This document shows positions 29,970 through 38,836 of a stretch of 64,000 nt of DNA, one piece after another. The stretch is taken from the NCBI GenBank assembly GCA_020636535.1, contig JACJXT010000011.1:1426001-1490000 (forward strand), given 5' to 3'. The stretch comes from Chitinophagales bacterium. GTDB lineage: Bacteria; Bacteroidota; Bacteroidia; Chitinophagales; JADIYW01. How positions within the stretch are numbered: position 1 is the stretch's first letter; every line of letters begins with the position of its first letter. A program made the position numbers and the translations under genes. A model generated the notes under the pieces. It worked only from the letters and a program-made list of their open reading frames with translations. It was not told the origin of the DNA and made no database searches.

Positions 29970-30682
29970 TTAAATTAATTATAATTGATGATAGCAAAGC
30001 TAATAGAAATGGACTTCGACTTATGGTCGAACACAACTTTCCAGAGGTATTCCAAATTGATGAAGCCAGTGGCGTTTTAGATGGTGCAAAACTTATTCGT
30101 CAAGAACAACCAGATATTGTTCTATTAGATATTCAAATGAAAGACGGAAGTGGTTTTGATTTACTAGATAGTTTATCTGATGATTTTTTTTATTTGATAT
30201 TTGTTACAGCATATAAAGAGTTTGCTATCGAAGCAATAAAACAAAAAGCATACGATTATCTTTTAAAACCTGTTAATCCATTAGAATTAATAAAAGTATT
30301 AAACGAACTTATTACAAAAATTCAGACAAATAAAAAGTCTTCAGATGAAGAAATGCCATCAAAAATATTAGTAAAAAATCAAGAACAAACAATTTTATTA
30401 AATATAGAAGATATAGTTTATTGTGCTGCACAAGGAGCTTATACAGAAATAATAACTAAAGCAGGTCGTTATGTGTCTTCTAAGAATTTAAAACATTTTG
30501 AGAAAATATTAAAATCTCAAAGTTTTTTACGAGTACATCATTCCTATTTAGTAAATACTTATTTTATTAAATCAATAGAAAGAAATATACAAGATGGTTT
30601 AACAATGATTAACGATGATAAAGTTCCAATTGCAGCTCGAAGAAAACCAGCAGTCTTAAAATTTTTAAACGCTTTTAATTAA
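29966..30682 (+). CDS. LytTR-family response regulator
   Basis: 238 aa. Receiver domain (residues 1-115) with Asp pair near the start (IIDDSKANR), the phospho-acceptor Asp in IVLLDIQMKDGSG, Thr in FVTAY and Lys in YLLKPV. C-terminal LytTR DNA-binding domain (KILVKNQEQTILLNIEDIVY; LRVHHSYLVNTYFIKSI). Partner of the upstream histidine kinase, with a 4-bp overlap. Targets are not evident here. Confidence 0.92.
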   Translation: MIKLIIIDDSKANRNGLRLMVEHNFPEVFQIDEASGVLDGAKLIRQEQPDIVLLDIQMKDGSGFDLLDSLSDDFFYLIFVTAYKEFAIEAIKQKAYDYLLKPVNPLELIKVLNELITKIQTNKKSSDEEMPSKILVKNQEQTILLNIEDIVYCAAQGAYTEIITKAGRYVSSKNLKHFEKILKSQSFLRVHHSYLVNTYFIKSIERNIQDGLTMINDDKVPIAARRKPAVLKFLNAFN

Positions 30683-30688
30683 GTTTTT

Positions 30689-31171
30689 CTACTTAAGCAT
30701 AGCTTTAAATTTTGCTTTATTTTCACTAGAACTTCCAACTAAAATATGCGGATAGCTAACTGCTACTAATTCAAGTAATTTATCGGCTTCAGCTTCATTA
30801 TTTAATAAAGCACCATGCAATTTATCTTCATTGGTTTTAAAATGCACACCATAAAAAATAATACCTCTTCTTTGACTTCTTATTTTATACGCCCACAAAA
30901 CCTTTTCAGGATGTTTTTTAAAAGCATCTAACAACTGTTCTGATTTTTTCTTTCCATAGTAAATACAACCAAAAGCAAATAGTGTAAATGCAAACGCTAC
31001 TACACCTAAAATTCTCATAATTCGTGCATCTGCTTCAGATTTTGCTGGCTGCGTTACAAGCATTAACACTATAACTGCTACACCAAATAAAATAAATCCA
31101 GCAATAAAATTAAAAAGTAAACGATCTGATTTACTTGCCTTCGTCAAAAATTGGAATAATTCATTTTGCAT
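30689..31171 (-). CDS. Two-helix membrane protein of unknown function
   Basis: 160 aa from the ATG at 31171 (MQNELFQFLTKASKSD); the frame is open to 31243 but the extra 24 residues look non-native. Two transmembrane helices (residues about 20-45 and 58-80) are followed by a soluble domain (KSEQLLDAFKKHPEKVLWAY; RGIIFYGVHFKTNEDK). Not recognised. It converges on the response regulator with a 6-bp gap. Confidence 0.65.
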   Translation of the reverse strand: MQNELFQFLTKASKSDRLLFNFIAGFILFGVAVIVLMLVTQPAKSEADARIMRILGVVAFAFTLFAFGCIYYGKKKSEQLLDAFKKHPEKVLWAYKIRSQRRGIIFYGVHFKTNEDKLHGALLNNEAEADKLLELVAVSYPHILVGSSSENKAKFKAMLK

Positions 31172-31361
31172 AATCAATATTTTGTTCAAAAATACTTGTT
31201 TCACTGAACTCAATATTGCTAAGAACAAGTCAAATAATACCATTAAATATACACTTGTTGTAAAAAAGCAACACTTGTAAATTGATATAGATGATTGGTA
31301 AATTACTAATTAATCGCTTTTAATAATCAAATAACTTTACAATATAAAAATGTTATAACTT

Positions 31362-32594
31362 ATGAAAATTAATTATATAAAACTACTAATAATCTTTTTT
31401 ATTTTTATTAATATGAATAATTCAAATGCACAAATACTACCCAATAATCCAGCTTATAGCGAGTTAAAAGCACTTCAAAAGCAAGCTCGAAAGGTAGAAA
31501 TGGAACTAGCAAAATCAGGAGAATGTACAACATGCTTATCTGATCTTACTGCAATTAAAAATCAACTTAACAGTCTACAAGAACAATATCCAAAGCTTAA
31601 TTTTACTTCACTTTCAAATAAAATAGATCGGCTTACTAAAGATGCGAAAGGCGAAGAAATTATATTAGGTAATACTGAATTGGTAAATGATAAAACAAAT
31701 GAGATTGAAAAAGACAATAATAATGCAACTGAAAAAACAGGCGATATTCGTAAAGATTACTTGAATAAAGTAGCATGGTCTAATAAAATGTTAGATGTAA
31801 ATACAATGACAGAAGCAGACTTACAAACTACTTTTAAATATGGCGAACCTATTTTTGGAACCATATTCACCAATGATAAAATACGCACATTACAAAATTC
31901 TTTCTCAGCATTATTATTTGAACTATATGTAGATGGAGAGATTATGCCAATTTTCAAAAAACCATATATCTACATCACTACAGCAATGCAGGAAAACAAC
32001 TATCTACAATTTGCATTAATACCAACTCAAGAATGGTTAGACAAAAACTATGCTCCATATATTAAAGAAGATAACCGAACAGCTTTTAACATTGCTAAGC
32101 ATTTTACGAATGTACTAAAAGGTAAAGGTGATATTCATGAAGTAAAACTAAGAATGGCATTTCGTGCTAAACCTTATGAATTAATAGATGCTAACTTTAA
32201 AATTGATGCTTCTAATACTTCAGACTATTATGATAAGCTAGCCAACAACTTATTGGCATTACACACAGAAAGTGTAGAATTACCACAAGCAAAAATGACT
32301 GATGTTACATTAAGCAAAAAAATGGTAGATATTATGAATGCCAAAGGTTCTAATCAAACTTTTAGTAAAGCTATAATTGTTTCTAGTGGTTGGGAAATTG
32401 AAAAAGACAAATACACACATGCTATCATTCAAAGAACATTACAAGCAGCACTTGTATCTAAATATTCAGACGGAAGATGTTCTTTTCAATACTTTTTATT
32501 TGGACAAGATTATGCTGGTGGTGGAAAATATTCACCAACACTTAAGTATGTTGGAGCAGGAAAAGAAAAATTTATAAATTGTTCTAAATTATAA
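31362..32594 (+). CDS. Secreted protein of unknown function (410 aa)
   Basis: Signal peptide MKINYIKLLIIFFIFINMNNSNA, then a helical region with a CxxC (GECTTCLSDL) and an Asn/Lys-rich linker (residues 95-135). The C-terminal two thirds are alpha-beta, with WEIEKDKYTHAIIQRTLQAAL. Not recognised. It probably acts in the periplasm or outside. Single gene with over 100 bp of non-coding sequence on either side. Confidence 0.6.
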   Translation: MKINYIKLLIIFFIFINMNNSNAQILPNNPAYSELKALQKQARKVEMELAKSGECTTCLSDLTAIKNQLNSLQEQYPKLNFTSLSNKIDRLTKDAKGEEIILGNTELVNDKTNEIEKDNNNATEKTGDIRKDYLNKVAWSNKMLDVNTMTEADLQTTFKYGEPIFGTIFTNDKIRTLQNSFSALLFELYVDGEIMPIFKKPYIYITTAMQENNYLQFALIPTQEWLDKNYAPYIKEDNRTAFNIAKHFTNVLKGKGDIHEVKLRMAFRAKPYELIDANFKIDASNTSDYYDKLANNLLALHTESVELPQAKMTDVTLSKKMVDIMNAKGSNQTFSKAIIVSSGWEIEKDKYTHAIIQRTLQAALVSKYSDGRCSFQYFLFGQDYAGGGKYSPTLKYVGAGKEKFINCSKL

Positions 32595-32625
32595 GTAGTA
32601 AGCTGTTGTGCATTTTGGCGTCATT

Positions 32626-32643
32626 CCAGAAAATTTCGTAGTA
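32626..32643 (+). repeat. Dispersed intergenic repeat, copy 1
   Basis: CCAGAAAATTTCGTAGTA occurs here and exactly at 58441-58458, both between genes. The sequence around them is also related (a GA-rich region and ATC(T/A)(C/T)CC). Probably members of a chromosomal repeat family. Confidence 0.6.
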
Positions 32644-32759
32644 TAACGAAGAAATTTATCAGGAATCTCCAACTATAAACTACAGAAATATAGATTTTAT
32701 GCTACTTGTATTAAAAATTGGTATATTTATCTATATAATTGAAAAATTACTACTTAACA

Positions 32760-33533
32760 ATGAAAACAATCTTTATTATACTTACAGTACTATACACTAG
32801 TGCATGTTCATATACATCTAAACAACAAGATAAAGTGCAAAGTGATTATAATTACAATAGAGTAAGTACAATAGATTATATTGATATTATCCAATATAAA
32901 GCAATAAATGAACAAGCAGTACTCATTGGTGAGGAAATTAAATTGCTCGATGAAAATTTAAATTTGGTTAGAAATATTTCAGCTTTAAATGGAAAAATAA
33001 TTAGTCTTATAGGAATTTCTGATAGTCTTTTTAATACATCCAATGATATTTGTAATGCATTTTGGTACGCTAAAATTCAAATTAATGATACAATTGGAGT
33101 AGTTAATGGTAGACAAGTTTTTAGAATCGAACACTCAAGCCAAGATACTAATATTACAGTTAATGGTAATCTTATTCAAATACTAACAACCAATTTTTTA
33201 GGCATTGGAGTAGAGTATAATGGAGATTTAGTCGGATGTCCTGCATATCAACCTGTTTTAATTAAAGATAAAAAACATAATTATTTTGGACTTATTGATT
33301 TGATTCAGAGTGAATATTCAAAAGAAGTAACTAGAAATAGCCAATATCCATATTTTGAACTTTGGAATGATGATGGAGCTTATGATAAAATTGAAACAAT
33401 TACTGTAGAAGATGATACTAATATCAGATTGTTAATACATCGAACTTTACAAGAAGGAGAGACTACTTACGAAGTACACTTAAAATATATAAATGACAAA
33501 TACATTGCAAAATATCTTAACTTTGGGAGATAA
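32760..33533 (+). CDS. Lipoprotein of unknown function (257 aa)
   Basis: From the ATG at 32760 (MKTIFIILTVLYTSACS) the lipobox TSAC puts Cys at residue 16; an upstream Met gives a poorer signal peptide. The rest is beta-rich, with no recognised domain; ILTTNFLGIGVEYNGDLVG lies in the middle. It is probably attached to the outer membrane or periplasmic face. It is followed by the DUF1801-like gene 10 bp later. Confidence 0.65.
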   Translation: MKTIFIILTVLYTSACSYTSKQQDKVQSDYNYNRVSTIDYIDIIQYKAINEQAVLIGEEIKLLDENLNLVRNISALNGKIISLIGISDSLFNTSNDICNAFWYAKIQINDTIGVVNGRQVFRIEHSSQDTNITVNGNLIQILTTNFLGIGVEYNGDLVGCPAYQPVLIKDKKHNYFGLIDLIQSEYSKEVTRNSQYPYFELWNDDGAYDKIETITVEDDTNIRLLIHRTLQEGETTYEVHLKYINDKYIAKYLNFGR

Positions 33534-33543
33534 AATAGCATGT

Positions 33544-33942
33544 ATGAACAACGAACAAGATTTTGAATTAGCCATTCAAAGTTTTTCAGATGAAATAAAA
33601 AACATTGCACGAGCAACAAGACAACTAATTTATACCATTTTACCAGAAGTAGTAGAAGTAGTCTGGATACAACAAAAAAATACTGGATTTGGAACTGGAC
33701 CAAAGAAAAAAACAGAGCATTTTTGTTGGTTGATGCCAGCAACTAAACATGTAAATCTAGGATTTAATTACGGAGCAGAACTTCCTGATGCTACAAATTT
33801 GCTAGAAGGAACAGGAAAGTTATTCAGACATATAAAAATAAAATCAGTTAACGATTTAAATAATCCAAATTTAATTGAACTTGTAAAATTTGCAACTACT
33901 TACAGAGTACCACGAATAAATTTACCTGCCTACCGCAGGTAG
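33544..33942 (+). CDS. DUF1801-family protein
   Basis: 132 aa from the ATG at 33544; an upstream start at 33493 would overlap the lipoprotein gene by 41 bp. The family pattern is visible: long N-terminal helix ending in RQLIYTILPEVVEVVWIQQKNTGFG, then FCWLMPATKHVNLGFNYGAELPD and LFRHIKIKS. DUF1801 proteins are small cytoplasmic proteins of unknown role. The last residues (LPAYRR) are encoded inside a REP-like palindrome, so the original 3' end may have been altered. Confidence 0.75.
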   Translation: MNNEQDFELAIQSFSDEIKNIARATRQLIYTILPEVVEVVWIQQKNTGFGTGPKKKTEHFCWLMPATKHVNLGFNYGAELPDATNLLEGTGKLFRHIKIKSVNDLNNPNLIELVKFATTYRVPRINLPAYRR

Positions 33943-33994
33943 GTAAGGAAATCGTAAAAAAGATTTCCAATCAAGCATGTCTGTCGGCAGACAG
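33924..33994. repeat. REP-like palindromes
   Basis: ACCTGC-CTACC-GCAGGT (33924-33940) interlocked with CCTACC...GGTAGG, and CTGTC-GGCA-GACAG (33981-33994). They are GC-rich compared with their surroundings, like the CCTGCC-type extragenic palindromes widespread in Bacteroidota. The first overlaps the end of a gene. Confidence 0.65.
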
Positions 33995-34047
33995 GTTGAG
34001 AATAACGATTTTTCCTTTATTTTGTTTCTAAATGAAACAGATTAACC

Positions 34048-35544
34048 TTACTTAATTTTTTTAGGCATTCTAAAGTTGAATTGTGTAGTAATACCTACTT
34101 GGTAGTTGTTTGGATTGCCTTTCTTAAGTGAAAAATCTGCACTGGTTCTTGCTCCAATGGTAAAGTAAAAATTGCGTTTCATATACAAGTCAATATCAAC
34201 GCCACCAGCAAAACCAACATTTGTTTTACTGTAGTTAATCATATCTAAATTGTTTTCTTTGCCATCAACTTCATATGATTTTCCTATTAAAAAACTAGCT
34301 TGTGGTCCAGCTAAGAAATTCAATACGATTGGTTTTGAATTATAGTTATTAATATAACTTATTTTATATTTAAACAGTAATGGTACTTTTAAATAATTTA
34401 AATTCACTTCTTTTTTAATTGGACTACCATTGCTATTGTCCATAAATGTTTTTCCAGCTTCGTTATACTGTATTTCTGTTTGAAAACCATATCTGCTAGA
34501 AAAATCATAGCCAATATTTACGCCAAACGCTTTGCCAAAGTCTATTTTATTATCAAAACTACTCACTTGTTGTTCTTCTGCAATTACATTTTTGTCCATA
34601 AAGTTGGTATGTAAACCCAACAATGCACCAAAATGAAATCCTTTATTAATATCGTAGCCAGCAAACTCGTTTAAATTTTGTAGCATGGCTTCTTTTTCAG
34701 CAGCTAATTCGTCAATTCCAGCAACTGTTTTATTGGTATTAATACTTGCTTTCTGACTAACTAAAGATGCTAGTACTTCTGTTGTGCTTAGTTTTTGAAC
34801 TTCTATGTTGCTAACATCAATACTTGCTAATAATTGAGTGTTAGCTGTGTTTTCTTTTCTTCTTTCAATAGTACTAGTATATTGTTCATCGTAATTATTA
34901 CTAGCATTATTTGCATCTGCTATTGAAGTATTATTGGTTGTTTTAGATGATGATTGCTTAGTATTTTTTGCTTGATTTTTAGTTTTGTTACTAGTAGAAT
35001 TTTTATTGATACTACTAGTGTTCATATTATTTGCTTGATATTGATTTATACTATTATTACTTACTTTTTTGTACTGATTAATATTGTTTTGATGCTGTTG
35101 TACACTAGTTTTCTGTGTACTATTTATAGCAGTTAGCGTAGCAGATTTATTCGTGCTAGCATTGTTTTTAGTATTAGTATTATTAGCAGCAGTATTTTGA
35201 TTTACTGTTTGATTATTGTTTGTATTTTTATCTATTTCAGTATTGTTAGAAACTGTATTTGTTTCATTATTATTTTTCTGTTTAATATTTGAATTATTAT
35301 TAGTAGTAACTTGTTCTGATATAAAATTATTTGGTTGAGGTTTTATCCAATTTTCGTACACTAATACACTGCCTACCGAAGTAGATATTAAAAGGAGCAA
35401 TAAGAGTAAGTATTTGTATTTGTCGTACCAAGGTGTAGTTGGTGGCAATTGTTGTTCAATTTTGTTCCACAAACTATCTGGCGGTTCTACACTGTACTCT
35501 TCGAGTCTTTGCTTCAATATTTGGTCTAATTTATTTTGCAACAC
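34048..35544 (-). CDS. PorT-like outer membrane beta-barrel protein with anti-sigma-like N-terminus
   Basis: 498 aa. The cytoplasmic N-terminus (LWNKIEQQLPP) precedes one helix (residues about 46-64), an Asn/Thr/Ser-rich spacer (about 85-215, very biased) and a C-terminal eight-strand-type barrel (GFHFGALLGLHTNF; GVNIGYDFSSRYGFQTEIQ; FAGGVDIDLYMKRNFYFTIGART). Such fusions of a membrane-anchored N-part with a PorT-like barrel are common next to ECF sigma factors in Bacteroidota. The gene overlaps the sigma factor by 14 bp, suggesting it regulates or responds to it. Confidence 0.75.
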   Translation of the reverse strand: MLQNKLDQILKQRLEEYSVEPPDSLWNKIEQQLPPTTPWYDKYKYLLLLLLLISTSVGSVLVYENWIKPQPNNFISEQVTTNNNSNIKQKNNNETNTVSNNTEIDKNTNNNQTVNQNTAANNTNTKNNASTNKSATLTAINSTQKTSVQQHQNNINQYKKVSNNSINQYQANNMNTSSINKNSTSNKTKNQAKNTKQSSSKTTNNTSIADANNASNNYDEQYTSTIERRKENTANTQLLASIDVSNIEVQKLSTTEVLASLVSQKASINTNKTVAGIDELAAEKEAMLQNLNEFAGYDINKGFHFGALLGLHTNFMDKNVIAEEQQVSSFDNKIDFGKAFGVNIGYDFSSRYGFQTEIQYNEAGKTFMDNSNGSPIKKEVNLNYLKVPLLFKYKISYINNYNSKPIVLNFLAGPQASFLIGKSYEVDGKENNLDMINYSKTNVGFAGGVDIDLYMKRNFYFTIGARTSADFSLKKGNPNNYQVGITTQFNFRMPKKIK

Positions 35545-36109
35545 TTTTCTGAATTTTAATTTGATTGGCTTTTTCTAACATTTCCATTAATAAATACCTT
35601 GCTCTAGCAAGTTGAGATTTTGATGTTCCTTCGCTAATACCTAGTTGTTCTGCTATTTCTTTATGCGAATATCCTTCTACAACATACATGTTAAACACCG
35701 TTCTATAACCTGGCGATAAATCTTGTATGAGTTTCATGATATCTTCTACTTCTAAATCAACATTTTCATCATCTGCAATACTTGCATCATAAACTTGCTC
35801 TACATTTACTATAGAGTACATTTTGTTGTTTTTTCTATAGTGTTCAATAGAAGTATTCACCATAATTCGTCTCACCCAACCTTCAAAAGAGCCATCGCCT
35901 CTAAATTTGTCTAAGTTGTTAAATACTTTTACAAATCCTTCTTGCAATATATCTTCTGCTTCGGTATTATCTTTAGCATATCTTAAGCAAACACCAAACA
36001 TCTTAGCACTCAACAACTTATACAGTTTATACTGTGCATCTCTTTTGTTGCACATACAAGCTTCTATCAGCTCGTTAAACTGTTTATTGTAGTCCAAAGG
36101 TTCTTGCAT
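35531..36109 (-). CDS. ECF-family RNA polymerase sigma factor
   Basis: 192 aa. Region 2 includes CLRYAKDNTEAEDILQEGFVKVFNNL (DxxQE-type core-binding) and WVRRIMVNTSIEH. Region 4 has YSHKEIAEQLGISEGTSKSQLARARYLL, the -35-recognition HTH. The downstream overlapping PorT-like gene is a likely partner. Envelope stress or surface-protein regulation is a reasonable inference. Confidence 0.93.
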   Translation of the reverse strand: MQEPLDYNKQFNELIEACMCNKRDAQYKLYKLLSAKMFGVCLRYAKDNTEAEDILQEGFVKVFNNLDKFRGDGSFEGWVRRIMVNTSIEHYRKNNKMYSIVNVEQVYDASIADDENVDLEVEDIMKLIQDLSPGYRTVFNMYVVEGYSHKEIAEQLGISEGTSKSQLARARYLLMEMLEKANQIKIQKSVAK

Positions 36110-36132
36110 ATAAGCTTTTAATATGCCTTTTT

Positions 36133-36705
36133 TTAAAGACGATTTAAGAAATTAATTAGTTGCATCATTGCTTTGCCTCTATGACTAATTTTTGTTTTTT
36201 CATGTTTTGCTAACATTGCTAGTGTTCTTCCATCATCTAAAACAAAAATTGGGTCGTAACCAAAACCATTATTACCACTTGGCGTTGAAGCAATAGTGCC
36301 TTCTAGTTTTCCTTCAAAATTATATATTTTTCCATTCAAAATTAAGCTAATAATTGTTTTAAAGTGTGCTTTTCTGTTGGTTTCATTTTGCATTAAGTCC
36401 AATACTTTAGCCATATTATCACTATCACTTCTTTGTTCACCAGCATATCTTGCACTAAAAACACCAGGATCACCATTCAAAGCATCAATTAATAAGCCAG
36501 TATCTTCTGCAAAACAGTTGATGTTGTATTTATTAGCGACAAACTGTGCTTTTTCTATAGCATTTTCTTCTATGGTAAAATGTGTTTCTGGCAATTCTTC
36601 AAAACAGCCAATATCTTTTAAAGTGAGTAAGTCAATAGATTGGTCAATCACCGTTTTTACTTCGTTAATTTTATTTTGATTGTTTGTAGCAAATACTAAT
36701 TGCAT
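36133..36705 (-). CDS. rdgB: Non-canonical purine NTP pyrophosphatase (RdgB/HAM1)
   Basis: 190 aa cytoplasmic enzyme that hydrolyses ITP, XTP and dITP to the monophosphate, keeping deaminated purines out of nucleic acids. Family motifs: MQLVFATNNQNKINEV at the start, FAEDTGLLIDALNGDPGVFSARYAG near residue 65 with the metal-binding Asp, GNNGFGYDPIF near residue 145 and KISHRGKAM at the end. Normal length. It follows the sigma factor in the upstream direction by 23 bp but is probably expressed independently. Confidence 0.95.
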   Translation of the reverse strand: MQLVFATNNQNKINEVKTVIDQSIDLLTLKDIGCFEELPETHFTIEENAIEKAQFVANKYNINCFAEDTGLLIDALNGDPGVFSARYAGEQRSDSDNMAKVLDLMQNETNRKAHFKTIISLILNGKIYNFEGKLEGTIASTPSGNNGFGYDPIFVLDDGRTLAMLAKHEKTKISHRGKAMMQLINFLNRL

Positions 36706-36750
36706 ATGGTTTAGTTTGATTGTTTTTTATTTCCCGCAGAACTCGCTGAT

Positions 36751-37167
36751 TTAGTTTATCATAGCTTGAACTACTTCCCAAAATTGTTTTTTGTACTTTG
36801 CTTGTTCCAACATGGTTTTAGCATCGTGAGTTTTGATGATACTCATATTGTTGAATTGTACTATTTTATTCAAAGGAGTATCTATTTGCAAACCAATAAA
36901 TTTCGTGTCAACACCAAAAAGTACAATTTTTAACTTACTAGATTTAGGTAATTGTATTGTTTTTGATTGATTGTTAATAGCTAGAATAATGGTAGCATTT
37001 GTATTAATCTTAAAACCATTACTTAAAAGGTTGTGTATCATTTCTTTCTGCTGATTTTCTAGCGTTTCCTCACTATTTTGTGGATATAAGATGATGAAGC
37101 CATTAAAATTATCAGGAAAAACTAGTGCTTCTTTTTTCAAATTAAAATAAAAGTTATTCTGAGTCAT
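36751..37167 (-). CDS. Hypothetical protein (138 aa)
   Basis: Not recognised. Mixed alpha-beta and soluble: KEALVFPDNFNGFIILYPQ, a helix (EENQQKEMI-like), ATIILAINNQSKTIQLPK, KIVLFGVDTKFIGLQID, ending in an amphipathic helix. The pattern is that of a small cytoplasmic DNA-polymerase-III-subunit-like or Rossmann-related protein, but this is not firm. Its start is close to the divergent ilvE gene. Confidence 0.6.
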   Translation of the reverse strand: MTQNNFYFNLKKEALVFPDNFNGFIILYPQNSEETLENQQKEMIHNLLSNGFKINTNATIILAINNQSKTIQLPKSSKLKIVLFGVDTKFIGLQIDTPLNKIVQFNNMSIIKTHDAKTMLEQAKYKKQFWEVVQAMIN

Positions 37168-37220
37168 TACACAAATTTAGCAAATTATTGCTTAGTTTTA
37201 CAGTTGTAAATTTCTTTGTG

Positions 37221-38282
37221 ATGAGTGATTATAAAATAAATATAAAAAAGATAGATAATAGTAAAATAAATCAAATAGATTTTAATAATATTCTATTTGG
37301 AAGAAACTTTTCCGATCATATGTTGGTCGCTGATTATTATGATGGCGATTGGCAAGAAGTGAATATTTTACCATATGGCAACTTGTCCTTGAGTCCAGCT
37401 TGTAATGTATTTCATTATGGACAAGCAATTTTTGAAGGCATGAAAGCATTTTATAAAGCAGATGGGAGTGGAGTTGTACTGTTTAGACCAGAGAAAAATT
37501 GGGAACGCATGAATCTTTCTGCTACTAGAATGTCAATGCCACAGATTCCAAAATCTGTATTTATGGATGGTTTAAAAACATTGATTGATTTAGATAGAGC
37601 TTTTGTACCTAATGTACCGAATTCTTCTTTGTATTTAAGACCAGTAATGTTTGCAACAGAACCATTTATTGGTGTAAAAACATCAGATCAATATAAGTTT
37701 GTTATTATAACTTGTCCTGTTGGTGCTTATTATGGCGAACCAATTTCTGTACTAGTATATGATGATTATATTAGAGCAACCAAAGGTGGTTATGGTTTTG
37801 CAAAAGCAGCAGGAAATTACGCAGGAACATTATATCCTGTTGAGTTAGCGAGAAAGCAAGGTTATAAAGATGTGTTGTGGTTAGATGGCGAACACAAGCA
37901 GTTTGTACAAGAAGTAGGTACTATGAATATCTTTTTTGTACTAGATGGAAAACTAGTTACACCAGCATTAGATTCTGCTATTTTAGATGGCGTTACTAGA
38001 AACAGTGTGATACAATTGGCTAAAGATTTTGGTATTACTGTAGAAGAAAGACCAATAGACATTAAAGAAATTGTAGATGGTTTTGAAAGTGGTAAACTGA
38101 CAGAAATTTTTGGAACAGGAACAGCAGTAGTAATAAATCCAGTAGATAGATTTGGTTATCATGGAAAGGATTATCAATTAGATGCATCAAAATATGAGAT
38201 AGCACCTAAGATAAAAAATGCTTTGATTGCAATACAAAAATGTACAGCACCAGACACACATGGTTGGGTAGTTGAGGTGTAA
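37221..38282 (+). CDS. ilvE: Branched-chain amino acid aminotransferase
   Basis: 353 aa from the ATG at 37221; an upstream Met at 37188 adds a hydrophobic stretch unlike the family. Fold type IV PLP enzyme that transfers the amino group between Leu/Ile/Val and 2-oxoglutarate. Motifs: GQAIFEGMKAFYK, FRPEKNWERMNLSATRM, the PLP Lys in GYGFAKAAGNYAG, QEVGTMNIFF and GVTRNSVIQLAKDFG. It may supply 2-oxo acids for the fused branched-chain-type E1 at 58518. Confidence 0.93.
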   Translation: MSDYKINIKKIDNSKINQIDFNNILFGRNFSDHMLVADYYDGDWQEVNILPYGNLSLSPACNVFHYGQAIFEGMKAFYKADGSGVVLFRPEKNWERMNLSATRMSMPQIPKSVFMDGLKTLIDLDRAFVPNVPNSSLYLRPVMFATEPFIGVKTSDQYKFVIITCPVGAYYGEPISVLVYDDYIRATKGGYGFAKAAGNYAGTLYPVELARKQGYKDVLWLDGEHKQFVQEVGTMNIFFVLDGKLVTPALDSAILDGVTRNSVIQLAKDFGITVEERPIDIKEIVDGFESGKLTEIFGTGTAVVINPVDRFGYHGKDYQLDASKYEIAPKIKNALIAIQKCTAPDTHGWVVEV

Positions 38283-38309
38283 TAAATTTTATATATCTGT
38301 TTTAAGTAT

Positions 38310-38825
38310 TTATTTCCAAAGTCTAATTAGGTTGTCTAGTGAGTTATTTAATCCACTGTAATAATTGCCATTTTTGAATTCAGGAACTATAGTACTATCT
38401 ATTACATTTTTGCATATTTCATCTGTTAATATGTTTTCTACATTTAAACCTGTACAAATTCTTATTTTTCTTAACTCTGGACTAAAAACAATTGTCAATC
38501 CATTATTTTCTTTTTTTCCTACGCCCCAATAATTTGATAAGTCTAATGCATATTGATTAAAATTTTCCTCAGTTAATTCAGATGAGTTTATTGAAATAAC
38601 CGCAATTTGTTTGGTTGTATTTTTGTCTAAACTATCTAGTTTAGATTCTAATTTTAAAATGTCTAAACTGTCTAAAACATTAGCATAATCATTAATGTAT
38701 CCAATAGGACTTGGAAATAATTGATTTACTTTTTCTTTTTTGTTTGTTTTCGTCTGACAAGAACTCAATATCAGTAATATATAAAGAGAAAGTATGCTTA
38801 AGTTTATAATACGCAGTTGCTTCAT
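38310..38825 (-). CDS. TPM-domain lipoprotein
   Basis: 171 aa from the ATG at 38825 (an upstream TTG adds two residues). Lipobox LILSSC with Cys near residue 24. A TPM (YgcG-like) domain follows: GYINDYANVLDSLDILKLESKLDSL, QIAVISINSSELTEENFNQYALDLSNYWGVGKKENNGLTIV, KIRICTGLNVENIL. Such domains face the periplasm and are implicated in photosystem or membrane-protein maintenance in plants; the bacterial role is unclear. Unlike YgcG, it lacks a C-terminal transmembrane helix. Confidence 0.8.
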   Translation of the reverse strand: MKQLRIINLSILSLYILLILSSCQTKTNKKEKVNQLFPSPIGYINDYANVLDSLDILKLESKLDSLDKNTTKQIAVISINSSELTEENFNQYALDLSNYWGVGKKENNGLTIVFSPELRKIRICTGLNVENILTDEICKNVIDSTIVPEFKNGNYYSGLNNSLDNLIRLWK

Positions 38826-38836
38826 TGTCAATTTTA

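Noticed and set aside
34820..35340. Asn/Thr-rich, low-complexity DNA as a tandem repeat locus
   Set aside because: It is the biased linker of the PorT-like protein; codons vary and no regular unit is repeated.
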